A model generated the notes under the pieces. It searched no databases. It was not told where the DNA came from and saw nothing but the letters and a program-made list of their open reading frames with translations. 64,000 bases of DNA from Paracoccaceae bacterium (lineage in GTDB: Bacteria; Pseudomonadota; Alphaproteobacteria; Rhodobacterales; Rhodobacteraceae): contig REER01000077.1 of assembly GCA_007694945.1 (NCBI GenBank), positions 108,165-172,164 of the forward strand, in the 5' to 3' direction. The position numbers and the translations under genes are program-made. Each line of letters starts with the position of its first letter. The first letter of the stretch is position 1. This document shows, in pieces, positions 41,428 through 50,044 of this stretch.

Positions 41428-42753
41428 ATGACCCGTCTGCTGCACCGTTCCATCCACTCGCCCCCGCGCCGCGCCGTCTCGGCCTCGGGCATCCATTTCA
41501 CTGACGCTGAGGGAAAAAGCTATATCGACGCCTCGGGCGGTGCGGCTGTCTCCTGCCTCGGCCATGCGCATCCGGATGTGATCGCCGCCTTGCACGCGCA
41601 GTTGGACCGGCTGGCCTATGCGCATACCGGGTTTTTCACGACCGAAGTGGCCGAAGCGCTGGCCGACAAGCTGATCGCAGGCGCCCCCGAAGGGCTGAGC
41701 CATGTCTATCTCGTCTCGGGCGGGTCGGAAGCGGTGGAAGCCGCGCTGAAGATGGCGCGGCAGTATTTCACCGAAACCGGCCAGCCCCAGCGCCGCCACA
41801 TCATCGCGCGGCGCCAGAGCTATCACGGCAACACCTTGGGTGCGCTTGCCGCGGGCGGCAATGAATGGCGCCGCGCCCAGTTCAAGCCGCTCCTGATGGA
41901 GGCGCACCACATCGCGCCTTGTTTCGCCTATCGCGAGCAGCGGCTTGGCGAATCGGATGCCAATTACGCCGCGCGCGCGGCCGGCGAACTGGAGGCCAAG
42001 ATCTGCGAGCTCGGCCCCGACACGGTCGCGGCCTTCATTGCCGAGCCTGTAGTGGGGGCGACGGCGGGGGCGGTGCCCGCCATGGCCGATTATTTCAAAC
42101 GCATCCGCGCAATCTGCGACAAATATGGTGTGCTGTTGATCCTCGATGAGGTGATGTGCGGCATGGGCCGGACCGGGTATCTCTATGCCTGCGAGGCTGA
42201 CGGTATCGCGCCGGACCTGCTGACCATCGCCAAGGGGTTGGGCGGGGGATATCAGCCCGTCGGCGCGACGCTGCTGAGTCAGAAGATTTACGACGCCTTC
42301 GCGAATGGCACCGGGTTTTTCCAGCACGGCCATACTTACATGGGCCACCCGATGGCGGCCGCGGCAGGGCTGGCGGTGCAGGAGGTCATCGCACGCGACC
42401 GGCTGCTGGAAAATGTGCAGGCCATGGGCGCTCATCTGCGCGCAGGGCTGGAATCCGCTTTCGGGCAGCATCCGCATGTCGGCGACATTCGCGGTCGTGG
42501 GTTGTTTCAGGCCATCGAACTGGTGGCCGACCGCGAGAACAAGACGCCTTTCGACCCGGCGTGCAAGCTGCATGCCAAGATCAAGGCCGAGGCGATGGCG
42601 CGCGGGCTGATGGTCTACCCGATGGGCGGCACGATCGACGGAGTGCAGGGTGACCATGTGCTGATGGCGCCCCCCTTCATCGTCAACGAGGCGGATCTGG
42701 AGGAGATCACTGGACGGCTCGCCGAGTCGGTGGAGGCGGCGCTGGCAGCATGA
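41428..42753 (+). CDS. PLP-dependent class III aminotransferase
   Basis: 441 residues with class III motifs: GGSEAVEAALKMARQY, the ILDEVMCGMGRTG block with the PLP-ring Asp and the Schiff-base Lys in TIAKGLGGGYQPVGA. Omega-amino acid:2-oxo acid transaminases of this type act on beta-alanine, 4-aminobutyrate, ornithine derivatives or amines; the sequence does not decide which. Overlaps the next gene by 4 bp (ATGA). Confidence 0.88.
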   Translation: MTRLLHRSIHSPPRRAVSASGIHFTDAEGKSYIDASGGAAVSCLGHAHPDVIAALHAQLDRLAYAHTGFFTTEVAEALADKLIAGAPEGLSHVYLVSGGSEAVEAALKMARQYFTETGQPQRRHIIARRQSYHGNTLGALAAGGNEWRRAQFKPLLMEAHHIAPCFAYREQRLGESDANYAARAAGELEAKICELGPDTVAAFIAEPVVGATAGAVPAMADYFKRIRAICDKYGVLLILDEVMCGMGRTGYLYACEADGIAPDLLTIAKGLGGGYQPVGATLLSQKIYDAFANGTGFFQHGHTYMGHPMAAAAGLAVQEVIARDRLLENVQAMGAHLRAGLESAFGQHPHVGDIRGRGLFQAIELVADRENKTPFDPACKLHAKIKAEAMARGLMVYPMGGTIDGVQGDHVLMAPPFIVNEADLEEITGRLAESVEAALAA

Positions 42754-43307
42754 GCCGCGTGTTCGCACCCTTGAGCGATAGAGACTGGCCCGCCGAGATC
42801 GCGGATATGCGCGGCGGCTTTGCGGGCCAGTTGAACGTATATCGCGTGATGGCGCATCACCCCGCGTTGCTGCGCGCCTGGGAAGCGCTGCGGATGCATG
42901 TGGTCACGCAGAACGCGCTGGGCCGGGTTCGGGCCGAGATCGTGATCCTGCGCCTCGCGCACAGACTTGGGTCAAGCTATGAATGGAACCAGCATGTCGT
43001 GCGGGGGCTGCGGCTGGGTCTGAGCGCGGCGCGTATCACCGCGCTGGAAGGGCCGCTATCCGGAATGCCTGAAGAAGATGCGCTGCTGGCAGGTGCAGTC
43101 GATAGCTTGCTGGACACGGCGCATCTGGATAAGGAACATTTGACGAGGCTGGAGGCGCGGGTCGGGCGCGAAGGCGTGCTTGATCTGATGGCGACAGTGG
43201 GGATGTATATGACGCTGGGATTTCTGTTGCGGACCACGGATGCGCCACTGGATGCGGATATCTGTGCCGAAATCGACACACGCGCGCCGCAGTTGCGGCG
43301 CGGGTGA
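42750..43307 (+). CDS. Carboxymuconolactone decarboxylase/AhpD-like protein
   Basis: 185 residues with the all-helical CMD fold pattern: RAEIVILRLAHRLGSSYEWNQH, where the His corresponds to the conserved CMD residue, but the CxxC of AhpD is absent (SSYEW instead). It is therefore unlikely to be a thiol peroxidase reductase. Translationally coupled to the aminotransferase, so a shared catabolic pathway is possible. Confidence 0.82.
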   Translation: MSRVFAPLSDRDWPAEIADMRGGFAGQLNVYRVMAHHPALLRAWEALRMHVVTQNALGRVRAEIVILRLAHRLGSSYEWNQHVVRGLRLGLSAARITALEGPLSGMPEEDALLAGAVDSLLDTAHLDKEHLTRLEARVGREGVLDLMATVGMYMTLGFLLRTTDAPLDADICAEIDTRAPQLRRG

Positions 43308-43384
43308 CTGCGTGTCCGCACCCCCGCGACCTCGCGCCCACCCTCCCCGCCCTTGCGCGACGTCGCGGGGGTGCGGACACGCAG
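43308..43384. terminator. 23-bp perfect inverted repeat between convergent genes
   Basis: CTGCGTGTCCGCACCCCCGC plus GAC (43308-43330) repeats inverted without mismatch at 43362-43384, around a 31-nt C-rich loop. It starts directly after the plus-strand stop and ends 37 bp before the infC stop, so it can serve as a bidirectional terminator. The stem is unusually long for that role. Confidence 0.65.
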
Positions 43385-43421
43385 GGAAATGGGTAGCGTT
43401 CTGATCAGTAACTGTTGCTGA

Positions 43422-43961
43422 TCAGCGCGGCGCGATCATCATGATCATCTGCCGACCTTCCATCTTGGGCATGTTCTCGACCTTGCCCACTTCCTCGATA
43501 TCGGCGGCCACGCGATGCAGAAGGTCGGCGCCGATATTCTGGTGCGCCATCTCGCGGCCACGGAAGCGCAGTGTGACCTTGACCTTGTCGCCCGCCTCCA
43601 GAAAGCGCAGCACGTTGCGCATCTTGACCTCGTAGTCATGCGTGTCCGTATTCGGGCGGAACTTGACTTCCTTGACCTCGATGATCTTCTGCTTCTTGCG
43701 GGCCTCGGCCTCGCGCTTCTGCATCTCGTATTTGTATTTCCCGAAATCCATGATCTTGCAGACCGGCGGGGTCGCATTGGGCGAAATCTCGACAAGATCC
43801 AGCCCGGCCTCCGCGGCCAGCATCAGGGCCTGTGAGGGCTTGACCACCCCCAAATTCTCTCCTTCAGCCCCGATCAGGCGGATTTCAGTCGCCCGGATGC
43901 GGTCATTGACGCGCGGTCCGGTATCACGTTGCGGCGGGGCATTATGCGGTCTTCGGGCTAT
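43422..43961 (-). CDS. infC: Translation initiation factor IF-3, ATA start
   Basis: The track shows only 143 residues from an internal TTG. Extending the frame gives [20 protein letters not shown], the normal N-terminus of alphaproteobacterial IF-3, starting with ATA at 43961 behind AAGGAAG (6-nt spacing), for 179 residues. No ATG, GTG or TTG can supply this N-terminus. IF-3 binds the 30S subunit, blocks 50S joining and proofreads start codons. In E. coli infC starts with AUU and is autoregulated by this proofreading; ATA here implies the same loop. Confidence 0.93.
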   Translation of the reverse strand: MARRPHNAPPQRDTGPRVNDRIRATEIRLIGAEGENLGVVKPSQALMLAAEAGLDLVEISPNATPPVCKIMDFGKYKYEMQKREAEARKKQKIIEVKEVKFRPNTDTHDYEVKMRNVLRFLEAGDKVKVTLRFRGREMAHQNIGADLLHRVAADIEEVGKVENMPKMEGRQMIMMIAPR

Positions 43962-43997
43962 GGGAAGCTTCCTTGTGTTATTTCGAGAGACAGATTA

Positions 43998-44026
43998 AAT
44001 CTAGACGCGCGCCATGTGCGATTCAA
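43998..44026 (-). promoter_or_regulatory. Candidate infC promoter
   Basis: On the minus strand TTGAAT, 17 bp, TAGATT, 37 bp before the ATA start codon. Both hexamers match the sigma-70 consensus at 4-5 of 6 positions. Confidence 0.5.
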
Positions 44027-44164
44027 GCGCGAAGATCAAGCCCTGCAGAGCTGATTCCGGCTGTAACGCGCTTGTTTTCGGCGATTGAGCCGAGTCTGCC
44101 TTGCAACGCGTGTGTTTTCTGTCATAGCCACGCGCAGAGTAATTCTGTTTGGAAGGATGGAACG

Positions 44165-44896
44165 ATGAACAAGTCCCTTCTTGTCGTGATTGCGGCGGCA
44201 GTGGCCGCGGTTGGCATCTGGCTCGGGATCCAGTCGCGTCAGGCCCCCGAAGTGATCGAGCCGGTCATGGACACACCCGAAACCCCTGAGATCGATCCCG
44301 AGGTTGAGGAATTGCTGGCGGAGCCGGAGCCGGTCGAGCCCGATATCGGTGACGTGGCCGAGGAAGAGCCATTGGTCGAAGAGGAGCCCATCGTCGAGGA
44401 AGAGCCCGCGATTGAGGAAGAGCCCGCGATTGAGGAGGAGCCTGCGGTAGAGGAAGAAGCTGCCGTAGAGGAAGAAGCCTCGGTCGAGGAGCTGATGGAG
44501 GAGGTCGCTGACGAGGCTGCCGAAGCGGTCGAGGAAGCCGTCGAGGGCGCGGTCGATGCAACCACCGAGACCGTCGACGAAATGACCCAAGAGATTCTTG
44601 GCGAAGAGGCTGTCGAGACGCCGGGCGAAGAGGCGGTTGAGGAAGCCGTCGATGCCGCCGAACAGGAGCTTTCGCCTGAGGCCGCCGAGGAAGCCGCCGA
44701 GGCGATCGACGAACAACTCGAGGTGCAGGATCTGGGTCTTGACGTGTCAGTCGAGGCAATCCGCGCACGGATCGAGGCCGCCGGGCTGAGCATGGCGGAC
44801 CGGGCGGTTATCGAGGGTCTGCTACAAGCTGCGGGCGACAACCCGGAAATGCTTGAGGGTGTCATGGAGCGTCTGCGCGAGATGGCGGGCAACTGA
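44165..44896 (+). CDS. Membrane-anchored acidic repeat protein
   Basis: 243 residues from the ATG at 44165 (MNKSLLVVIAAAVAAVGIWL); the track start 64 codons upstream crosses the promoter region. After one membrane helix the protein is dominated by Glu, Val and Ala, with tandem EEEPAIEEEPAVEEEAAVEE-type repeats (about 75-120) and then a helical Ala/Glu stretch. The C-terminal 50 residues (LSMADRAVIEGLLQAAGDNP) look folded. Net charge is extremely negative. Function unknown; a periplasmic spacer or cation-binding role is conceivable. Followed by a good terminator. Confidence 0.72.
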   Translation: MNKSLLVVIAAAVAAVGIWLGIQSRQAPEVIEPVMDTPETPEIDPEVEELLAEPEPVEPDIGDVAEEEPLVEEEPIVEEEPAIEEEPAIEEEPAVEEEAAVEEEASVEELMEEVADEAAEAVEEAVEGAVDATTETVDEMTQEILGEEAVETPGEEAVEEAVDAAEQELSPEAAEEAAEAIDEQLEVQDLGLDVSVEAIRARIEAAGLSMADRAVIEGLLQAAGDNPEMLEGVMERLREMAGN

Positions 44897-44927
44897 CATT
44901 CGCCCCCGACGACGACAATACTGTGAG

Positions 44928-44957
44928 CGCCCGGATGCATCCGCATCCGGGCGTTTT
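44928..44957 (+). terminator. Rho-independent terminator
   Basis: CGCCCGGATGC-ATCC-GCATCCGGGCG followed by TTTT, 32 bases after the acidic protein stop. Also lies a few bases beyond the stop of the convergent ASKHA gene. Confidence 0.85.
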
Positions 44958-44960
44958 CCA

Positions 44961-47000
44961 TTATGCGCGTCGCCGCCTGCGCCGCCCGCCATCGCTTTCG
45001 CTGCCACCCGTGTTGAAGCTGACATCTGGGAGTGTGACCAGGCGGGCGAGTTCAGGAAAGGTATCAACCGCATGGGGCAGTGCATTGGCGTTGACGAAAT
45101 GCTCCTGAAAACGCGGCTCGATGGCGGTCTCGACCTTGTGGATGCAGTGCACATTGGCCTCGATGCTTTGCCGGGCTGCGATGCTGCATAGCGCGATCCG
45201 CGCGCCGGTGCCTGCGGCATTCCCCGCACTTGTCACCTTGTCGAGCGCGGCATCGGGGATCATGCCCAGCACCATCGCATGTTTCGGGCTGATATGGGCA
45301 CCGAAGGCCCCCGCCAGCACCACCCTGTCCACGTGGTCGGTGCCGATCTCGTCCATCAACAGCCGCGCGCCGGCATAGAGTGCCGATTTCGCAAGCTGGA
45401 TCGCCCGGATATCGCCTTGTGTGACGCTGATGCGCGGCCCGCCCGTGGCGCTGGCATCATGCAGCAGATAGGCGAAGGTGCGCCCCTCGGGCTGGCTGCG
45501 CCAGGTGCCGGTCTGCTCGGGCCCGCCGATCAGACCCGAACGATCCAAAATCCCCGCCATGCGCATCTCGGCTACGGCCTCGATGATGCCCGAGCCGCAG
45601 ATGCCGGTGATGCCCGTCGCCTCGGTGGCCTCGGCAAAGCCCGGCTCATCGGACCACAGATCGCAACCGATGACGCGGAAGCGCGGTTCCTTGCTTGCGG
45701 GGTCGATCTCGACGCGCTCGATGGCGCCAGGGGCCGCGCGCTGGCCCGAAGAGATCTGCGCGCCCTCAAAGGCCGGGCCTGTGGGCGAAGAACAGGCGAG
45801 CACGCGATGCTTGTCGCCCAGCAGGATTTCGGCATTGGTGCCAACATCGACGATCAGGACCAGATCGTCGGAGGTCTCGGGCGCCTCTGACAGCGCGACG
45901 GCGGCCGCATCCGCGCCGACATGGCCCGCGATACAGGGCAGCAGATAGGCGCGGGCGGCGGGGTTCAGGCTGGAGAGGTTCAGGTCGCGCGCATCTATCG
46001 AAAATGCATCAGAGGTTGCCAGCGCAAAGGGGGCCTGACCCAGTTCCACGGGGTCGATGCCCAAGAGCAGATGATGCATCACCGGGTTGCAGACAATCAC
46101 CGCCTCGACAATGGCGCGCGGAGGAATCGCGGCCTCGTCTGCCAGTGCGCGGATCAGCGCATCCAGTCCGTCGCGCACAGCGCGCGTCATCTCGACGTCG
46201 CCGCCGGGGTTCATCATCGCGTAGCTGACGCGGCTCATCAGATCCTCGCCAAAGCGGATCTGGGGGTTCATCACACCCGAGGAGCCGACGACCTCGCCCG
46301 TGCGCAGATCGCAGAGATGCGCGGCGATGGTGGTCGAACCGAGGTCGATGGCAAGGCCGTAAAGCCCGCCCTCGTAAAGCCCCGGCCAGATGTCGAGCAG
46401 CCGGTGGGCGCCGGGTCTGTGGTCCTTGTGGAGCGCCACGGTGACCTGCCATTTGCCCGCGCGCAATGCGGGTTGCAGTTTTCGCAGCACCTCGAGGCCG
46501 GCGCTGATCTCGGGGATCTTCCATTGCTTGCGCAGCGCTCGGGCCAGCCGCTCCAGATCACCCGAGGGCTCGTGCATGTCGGGCTCTTCCACCTCGACCA
46601 GATAGAGCCGCGTCGCCGGGTCCATGCTGACCGCGCGCACTGACGCGGCCTTGCGCACGACCTGACGGTGCACCTGGCTTTCGGGCGGCACGTCGATGAC
46701 GACATCGCTCATGACCTTCGCCTGACAGCCAAGCCGCCGCCCGTCGATCAGGCCGCGCTTGTCCTTGTAGCGCTGCTCGACCGCGTTCCATTCGGAAAGC
46801 GCGCCATTGCCAACATGCACCCCATGCTTGGAGAATTCGCCATAGCCCGGCGTGATCTGGCATTTCGAACAGATGCCGCGGCCGCCACAGACCGAGTCGA
46901 GATCGACCCCGAGTTGGCGGGCCGCTGTCAGCACGGGCGTGCCAAGCGCAAAACGCCCGCGCTTGCCCGACGGCGTGAAGATCACCAGTGCATCTGACAT
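44961..47000 (-). CDS. Ferredoxin-ASKHA protein, corrinoid activator (RACo/RamA)-like
   Basis: 679 residues: an N-terminal 2Fe-2S ferredoxin domain (SVCGGRGICSKCQITPG, then LGCQAKV), a linker and an actin-like ATPase domain (YGLAIDLGSTTIAAHLCDL; LIVDVGTNAEILLG; ITGICGSGIIEAVAEM). It matches activators that reductively reset Co(II) in corrinoid methyltransferase proteins. No corrinoid protein or methyltransferase gene is in the window. The C-terminus ends in an arginine run. Upstream neighbours are universal stress genes on the same strand. Confidence 0.85.
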   Translation of the reverse strand: MSDALVIFTPSGKRGRFALGTPVLTAARQLGVDLDSVCGGRGICSKCQITPGYGEFSKHGVHVGNGALSEWNAVEQRYKDKRGLIDGRRLGCQAKVMSDVVIDVPPESQVHRQVVRKAASVRAVSMDPATRLYLVEVEEPDMHEPSGDLERLARALRKQWKIPEISAGLEVLRKLQPALRAGKWQVTVALHKDHRPGAHRLLDIWPGLYEGGLYGLAIDLGSTTIAAHLCDLRTGEVVGSSGVMNPQIRFGEDLMSRVSYAMMNPGGDVEMTRAVRDGLDALIRALADEAAIPPRAIVEAVIVCNPVMHHLLLGIDPVELGQAPFALATSDAFSIDARDLNLSSLNPAARAYLLPCIAGHVGADAAAVALSEAPETSDDLVLIVDVGTNAEILLGDKHRVLACSSPTGPAFEGAQISSGQRAAPGAIERVEIDPASKEPRFRVIGCDLWSDEPGFAEATEATGITGICGSGIIEAVAEMRMAGILDRSGLIGGPEQTGTWRSQPEGRTFAYLLHDASATGGPRISVTQGDIRAIQLAKSALYAGARLLMDEIGTDHVDRVVLAGAFGAHISPKHAMVLGMIPDAALDKVTSAGNAAGTGARIALCSIAARQSIEANVHCIHKVETAIEPRFQEHFVNANALPHAVDTFPELARLVTLPDVSFNTGGSESDGGRRRRRRA

Positions 47001-47086
47001 CCACGACTCCTGTGAAACCTGTCCTCAGATAACCGCCCTTGCGGCAGAGGGAAGGCCGGATCGCGGCATGTTGCAGGAAAAATCCG

Positions 47087-47503
47087 TCAGCGTGCGACCA
47101 GAACCGAGACTGGCGAGTGCCGCACGATCCGCGCCGCTGTCGAGCCGATGAAGTAATCGCTCATGCCGGGCTTGTGGCTGGCGATCATGATCAGCTCGGC
47201 ATTGCAATCCTTCGCACAGGCAAGGACATTTTCGGACGGCTTTCCGCCCCGAATGTCGATATCCACATTCTTGGCCTTGGCTCTCGATGCTAGCGAGTCG
47301 AGCTGTTCTCGGATCGCCTTGCGATGCTCCATCAACTGCTCGCGGGCAATGGCCGCAGCCAGATAGGCCGGGACCTCATCCAGCACATGCACCAGCGTTA
47401 TGCTGCCATCGGGGTCAACCAGCTTGTTCGCCTTCTCGATCAGCGTGCGACTGGTTGCGCCGTTGTTGAACAATGCAACTGCAATAACGATGGATTTGTA
47501 CAT
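47087..47503 (-). CDS. Universal stress protein (tandem copy 1)
   Basis: 138 residues, single UspA domain: MYKSIVIAVALFNNGATSR, ITLVHVLDEVPAYLAAAI and the C-terminal nucleotide-binding block IMIASHKPGMSDYFIGSTAA, then SPVSVLV. Likely ATP or AMP binding. Third of three tandem paralogs on the minus strand, but separated from copy 2 by a terminator, so it probably has its own promoter, near a 12-bp palindrome. Confidence 0.9.
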   Translation of the reverse strand: MYKSIVIAVALFNNGATSRTLIEKANKLVDPDGSITLVHVLDEVPAYLAAAIAREQLMEHRKAIREQLDSLASRAKAKNVDIDIRGGKPSENVLACAKDCNAELIMIASHKPGMSDYFIGSTAARIVRHSPVSVLVAR

Positions 47504-47534
47504 CTGGCCTCTCCCTTGTGACTCACCGGATTTT

Positions 47535-47546
47535 CAAACCGGTTTG
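47535..47546. promoter_or_regulatory. 12-bp palindrome CAAACCGGTTTG
   Basis: A perfect palindrome 32 bp before the start of universal stress gene copy 1, between that start and the upstream terminator. Candidate operator; binding protein unknown. Confidence 0.35.
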
Positions 47547-47589
47547 GCGGAAGATTGCACAGCCGCGCGGCCAAGGCAAATGCTACGCG

Positions 47590-47615
47590 AAAAGGGCAGG
47601 CGGCGTGGCCTGCCC
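47590..47615 (-). terminator. Rho-independent terminator after usp copy 2
   Basis: On the minus strand GGGCAGGC-CACGCC-GCCTGCCC followed by TTTT, 24 bases past the stop of copy 2. Confidence 0.8.
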
Positions 47616-47638
47616 CTGTTGCTGTGCCTTATCGACGG

Positions 47639-48049
47639 TCAGCGTGTGACCAGGACCGAAACTGGCGCGTGACGCACGATCCGCGCAGCGGTCGAGCCGA
47701 TGAAATAGTCGCTCAGCCCGGGCTTGTGACTGGCGATCATGATCAGATCGGCGCCCGCTTCCTTTGACGCGCCAAGGATCGAGGCAGCAGGCTGCCCTTC
47801 CCGGATCACGACATCCACGTTATCGGCCCCGCCCGCGATAGCGGCAAGCTGGCTCTCGACCTCCTGACGGCGCGCGGACATATGTTCCTTCGGGATCGAG
47901 GCGGCGACATAGCCTGGGATCTCGTCGATCACATGGACCAGTGTAATCTTGCCACCGTCATCCAGAAGCATGCGTGCCTTTTCCAGCGCGGCGCGGGTGG
48001 TTGCCCCTTCATTGAAAAGGGCTGCGGCAATGACGACGGATTTATACAT
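47639..48049 (-). CDS. Universal stress protein (tandem copy 2)
   Basis: 136 residues from the ATG at 48049 (MYKSVVIAAALFNEGATTRA); the track start upstream crosses the gene before it. It has the same UspA block IMIASHKPGLSDYFIGSTAA as copy 1, the closest of the three. 26 bp after copy 3, so both are likely in one FNR-controlled transcript ending at the terminator that follows. Confidence 0.9.
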   Translation of the reverse strand: MYKSVVIAAALFNEGATTRAALEKARMLLDDGGKITLVHVIDEIPGYVAASIPKEHMSARRQEVESQLAAIAGGADNVDVVIREGQPAASILGASKEAGADLIMIASHKPGLSDYFIGSTAARIVRHAPVSVLVTR

Positions 48050-48075
48050 GACGTGTTTCCTGTTGTTATCTGATT

Positions 48076-48489
48076 TCAGCGTTCTACCAGCACAGAGCAC
48101 TGTGCGTGCCGTATCACGCGCGCAGCGGTCGAGCCAATGAAATAATCCCGCAGCCCGGGCTTGTGGCTGGCGATCATGATCAGATCGGCGCCACTGTCTT
48201 CGGCGGCTTGCAGGATCTGCCCAGAGGCCGCGCCGTGGCGGACCTCATGCGCGACGCGCAGGTCTTGCACAGGCTCGATCATCGCCTTGAGTTCGACCAC
48301 GGCCTCGGCGCGCCGGCGCTCCGAGACATCGCTGGGCAGTTCTGCCGCGACAAAGCCCGGCAATTCCTCCAGCACATGCAAGAGCCGAATCTCGCCACCG
48401 CCATCAACAAGCGAGGCCGCGCGGCTGAACAGCGCACGGGCCTGATCAAGGTGTTCAAGGTCTACGGCAACGATAATCCGAGCATACAT
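48076..48489 (-). CDS. Universal stress protein (tandem copy 3)
   Basis: 137 residues from the ATG at 48489 (MYARIIVAVDLEHLDQARAL). It keeps the nucleotide-binding end IMIASHKPGLRDYFIGSTAA but is the most divergent copy (VAVDLEHLDQARALFSRAAS). First gene of the array, with an FNR box 58-71 bp upstream of its start, implying induction when oxygen is low. Confidence 0.9.
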   Translation of the reverse strand: MYARIIVAVDLEHLDQARALFSRAASLVDGGGEIRLLHVLEELPGFVAAELPSDVSERRRAEAVVELKAMIEPVQDLRVAHEVRHGAASGQILQAAEDSGADLIMIASHKPGLRDYFIGSTAARVIRHAQCSVLVER

Positions 48490-48546
48490 GGGGTCCCTCC
48501 TCCTGTCATGATGCGGGCATCGTGGCAGGACGCGCGGCATCTGACG

Positions 48547-48560
48547 TTGATTTCAATCAA
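48547..48560. promoter_or_regulatory. FNR/FnrL box
   Basis: TTGATTTCAATCAA matches TTGAT-N4-ATCAA exactly. Its centre is 64-65 bp before the usp copy 3 start codon, consistent with a class II site at -41.5 and a leader of about 22 nt. The divergent glmU gene is 130 bp away on the other side. Confidence 0.82.
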
Positions 48561-48690
48561 ATCGGACGCAGTGGGCGCAGAATTGCCTGTGTTACGCGTT
48601 GAAACCAGAAGTGACCCTTGCGCCCCTTGCGAGTGACACGCTAACTGCGCGAAAAATCAGCGTCCAGAGGCAAGAGCAAGAGAGCATGGC

Positions 48691-50040
48691 ATGAATGTTT
48701 CGCTGGTCATCCTGGCTGCCGGTCAGGGCACACGCATGGGCTCGGATCTGCCCAAGGTGCTGCACCGGCTGGCGGGCGTGCCCTTGATCCTGCACGCGAT
48801 GCGCGCAGGGCGCATTCTGGAGCCTGCGCGCGTGGTGGTTGTGACAGGCCATGGCGGCGCGCAGGTGGCGCAGGTCGTCGCAGATGAGGACGAGACCGCG
48901 CTCATCGTCACGCAGGAAGAACAACTCGGCACTGCCCATGCCGTAGCCCGGGCGCGCGACGCGCTTGCGGGGCAGGCGGGGGATGTGGTCGTGCTCTATG
49001 GTGACACACCCTTCATCAGCCCCGAGACGCTGGAGGCCATGCTGGCCGCGCGGGGCACGTATGATCTGGTGGTGCTGGGCTTTGAGGTCGCTGATCCCGG
49101 CCGCTACGGACGACTGGTGGTGCAGGGCGAGACGCTGGAGCGGATTGTCGAGTTCAAGGACGCGACCGAGGAAGAGCGCGCAATCCGGCTGTGCAACAGT
49201 GGTGTGCTTTGCGCCGACCGTGCGCTTCTGTTCGACCTGATTGCCGAGGTCGGCAGCGACAATGCCTCGGGCGAGTATTACCTGACCGATATCGTGGCGC
49301 TGGCGCGTTCACGTGGTCTCTCGGCAGGCGTCGTGCGCTGCGACGAAGCCGAGACGCTGGGTATCAACACCCGCACCGAGCTGGCCCGCGCAGAGGCCGC
49401 CTTTCAGACTCGCGCCCGAGCAGAGGCGCTGGACAACGGCGTCACCCTCACCGCGCCGGACACGGTCTTTTTCGCGCAGGATACTGTCATCGGCCGCGAT
49501 GCCGTGGTCGAGCCCTATGTTGTTTTCGGCCCCGGTGTGACAGTCGAGAGCGGCGCCACCATTCGCGCCTTCAGCCATCTGGAGGGCGCCCATGTCAGCC
49601 GCGGCGCTATCGTCGGCCCCTATGCCCGGCTGCGCCCCGGCGCGGAACTGGCGGAGGATGTGCGCATCGGCAATTTCGTCGAAGTGAAATCCGCCCAGAT
49701 CGACGAGGGTGCGAAGATCAACCATCTGAGCTATGTCGGCGACGCGCATGTCGGCGCGCGCGCCAATCTGGGTGCGGGGACTGTCACCTGCAATTACGAC
49801 GGGGTGTTCAAGCACCAGACTCAAATCGGCGAGGGGGCCTTTATCGGTTCCTCTACGATGCTGGTGGCCCCTGTGCGGGTCGGGGCCGGCGCCGTGACCG
49901 GCTCGGGCTCGGTCATCACGCAGGATGTCGACAACGACGCGCTGGCGCTGGGCCGCGCGCGACAGGAAACCAAGCCGGGGCTGGGCAAGCGCCTGATGGA
50001 CCGGCTGCGCGCAGCCAAGGCTGCGCGAGTGAAAGGGTAG
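48691..50040 (+). CDS. glmU: Bifunctional GlcN-1-P acetyltransferase/GlcNAc-1-P uridyltransferase
   Basis: 449 residues. The N-terminal pyrophosphorylase domain starts LAAGQGTRMGSDLPKVLH; the C-terminal left-handed beta-helix acetyltransferase has GNFVEVKSAQIDEGAKINHL and GAGTVTCNYDGVFKHQT. It makes UDP-GlcNAc for peptidoglycan and lipopolysaccharide. glmS follows after 4 bp, so the two hexosamine steps are one operon. Confidence 0.97.
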   Translation: MNVSLVILAAGQGTRMGSDLPKVLHRLAGVPLILHAMRAGRILEPARVVVVTGHGGAQVAQVVADEDETALIVTQEEQLGTAHAVARARDALAGQAGDVVVLYGDTPFISPETLEAMLAARGTYDLVVLGFEVADPGRYGRLVVQGETLERIVEFKDATEEERAIRLCNSGVLCADRALLFDLIAEVGSDNASGEYYLTDIVALARSRGLSAGVVRCDEAETLGINTRTELARAEAAFQTRARAEALDNGVTLTAPDTVFFAQDTVIGRDAVVEPYVVFGPGVTVESGATIRAFSHLEGAHVSRGAIVGPYARLRPGAELAEDVRIGNFVEVKSAQIDEGAKINHLSYVGDAHVGARANLGAGTVTCNYDGVFKHQTQIGEGAFIGSSTMLVAPVRVGAGAVTGSGSVITQDVDNDALALGRARQETKPGLGKRLMDRLRAAKAARVKG

Positions 50041-50044
50041 CGCG

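Noticed and set aside
43422-43853. 143-aa IF-3 starting at TTG
   Set aside because: It lacks the conserved N-terminus, which is present in frame upstream from an ATA codon with a good ribosome site.
44239-44961. 240-aa Ser-rich minus-strand ORF
   Set aside because: Exact antisense of the Glu-rich repeat protein (GAG read as CTC or TCC); no ribosome site.
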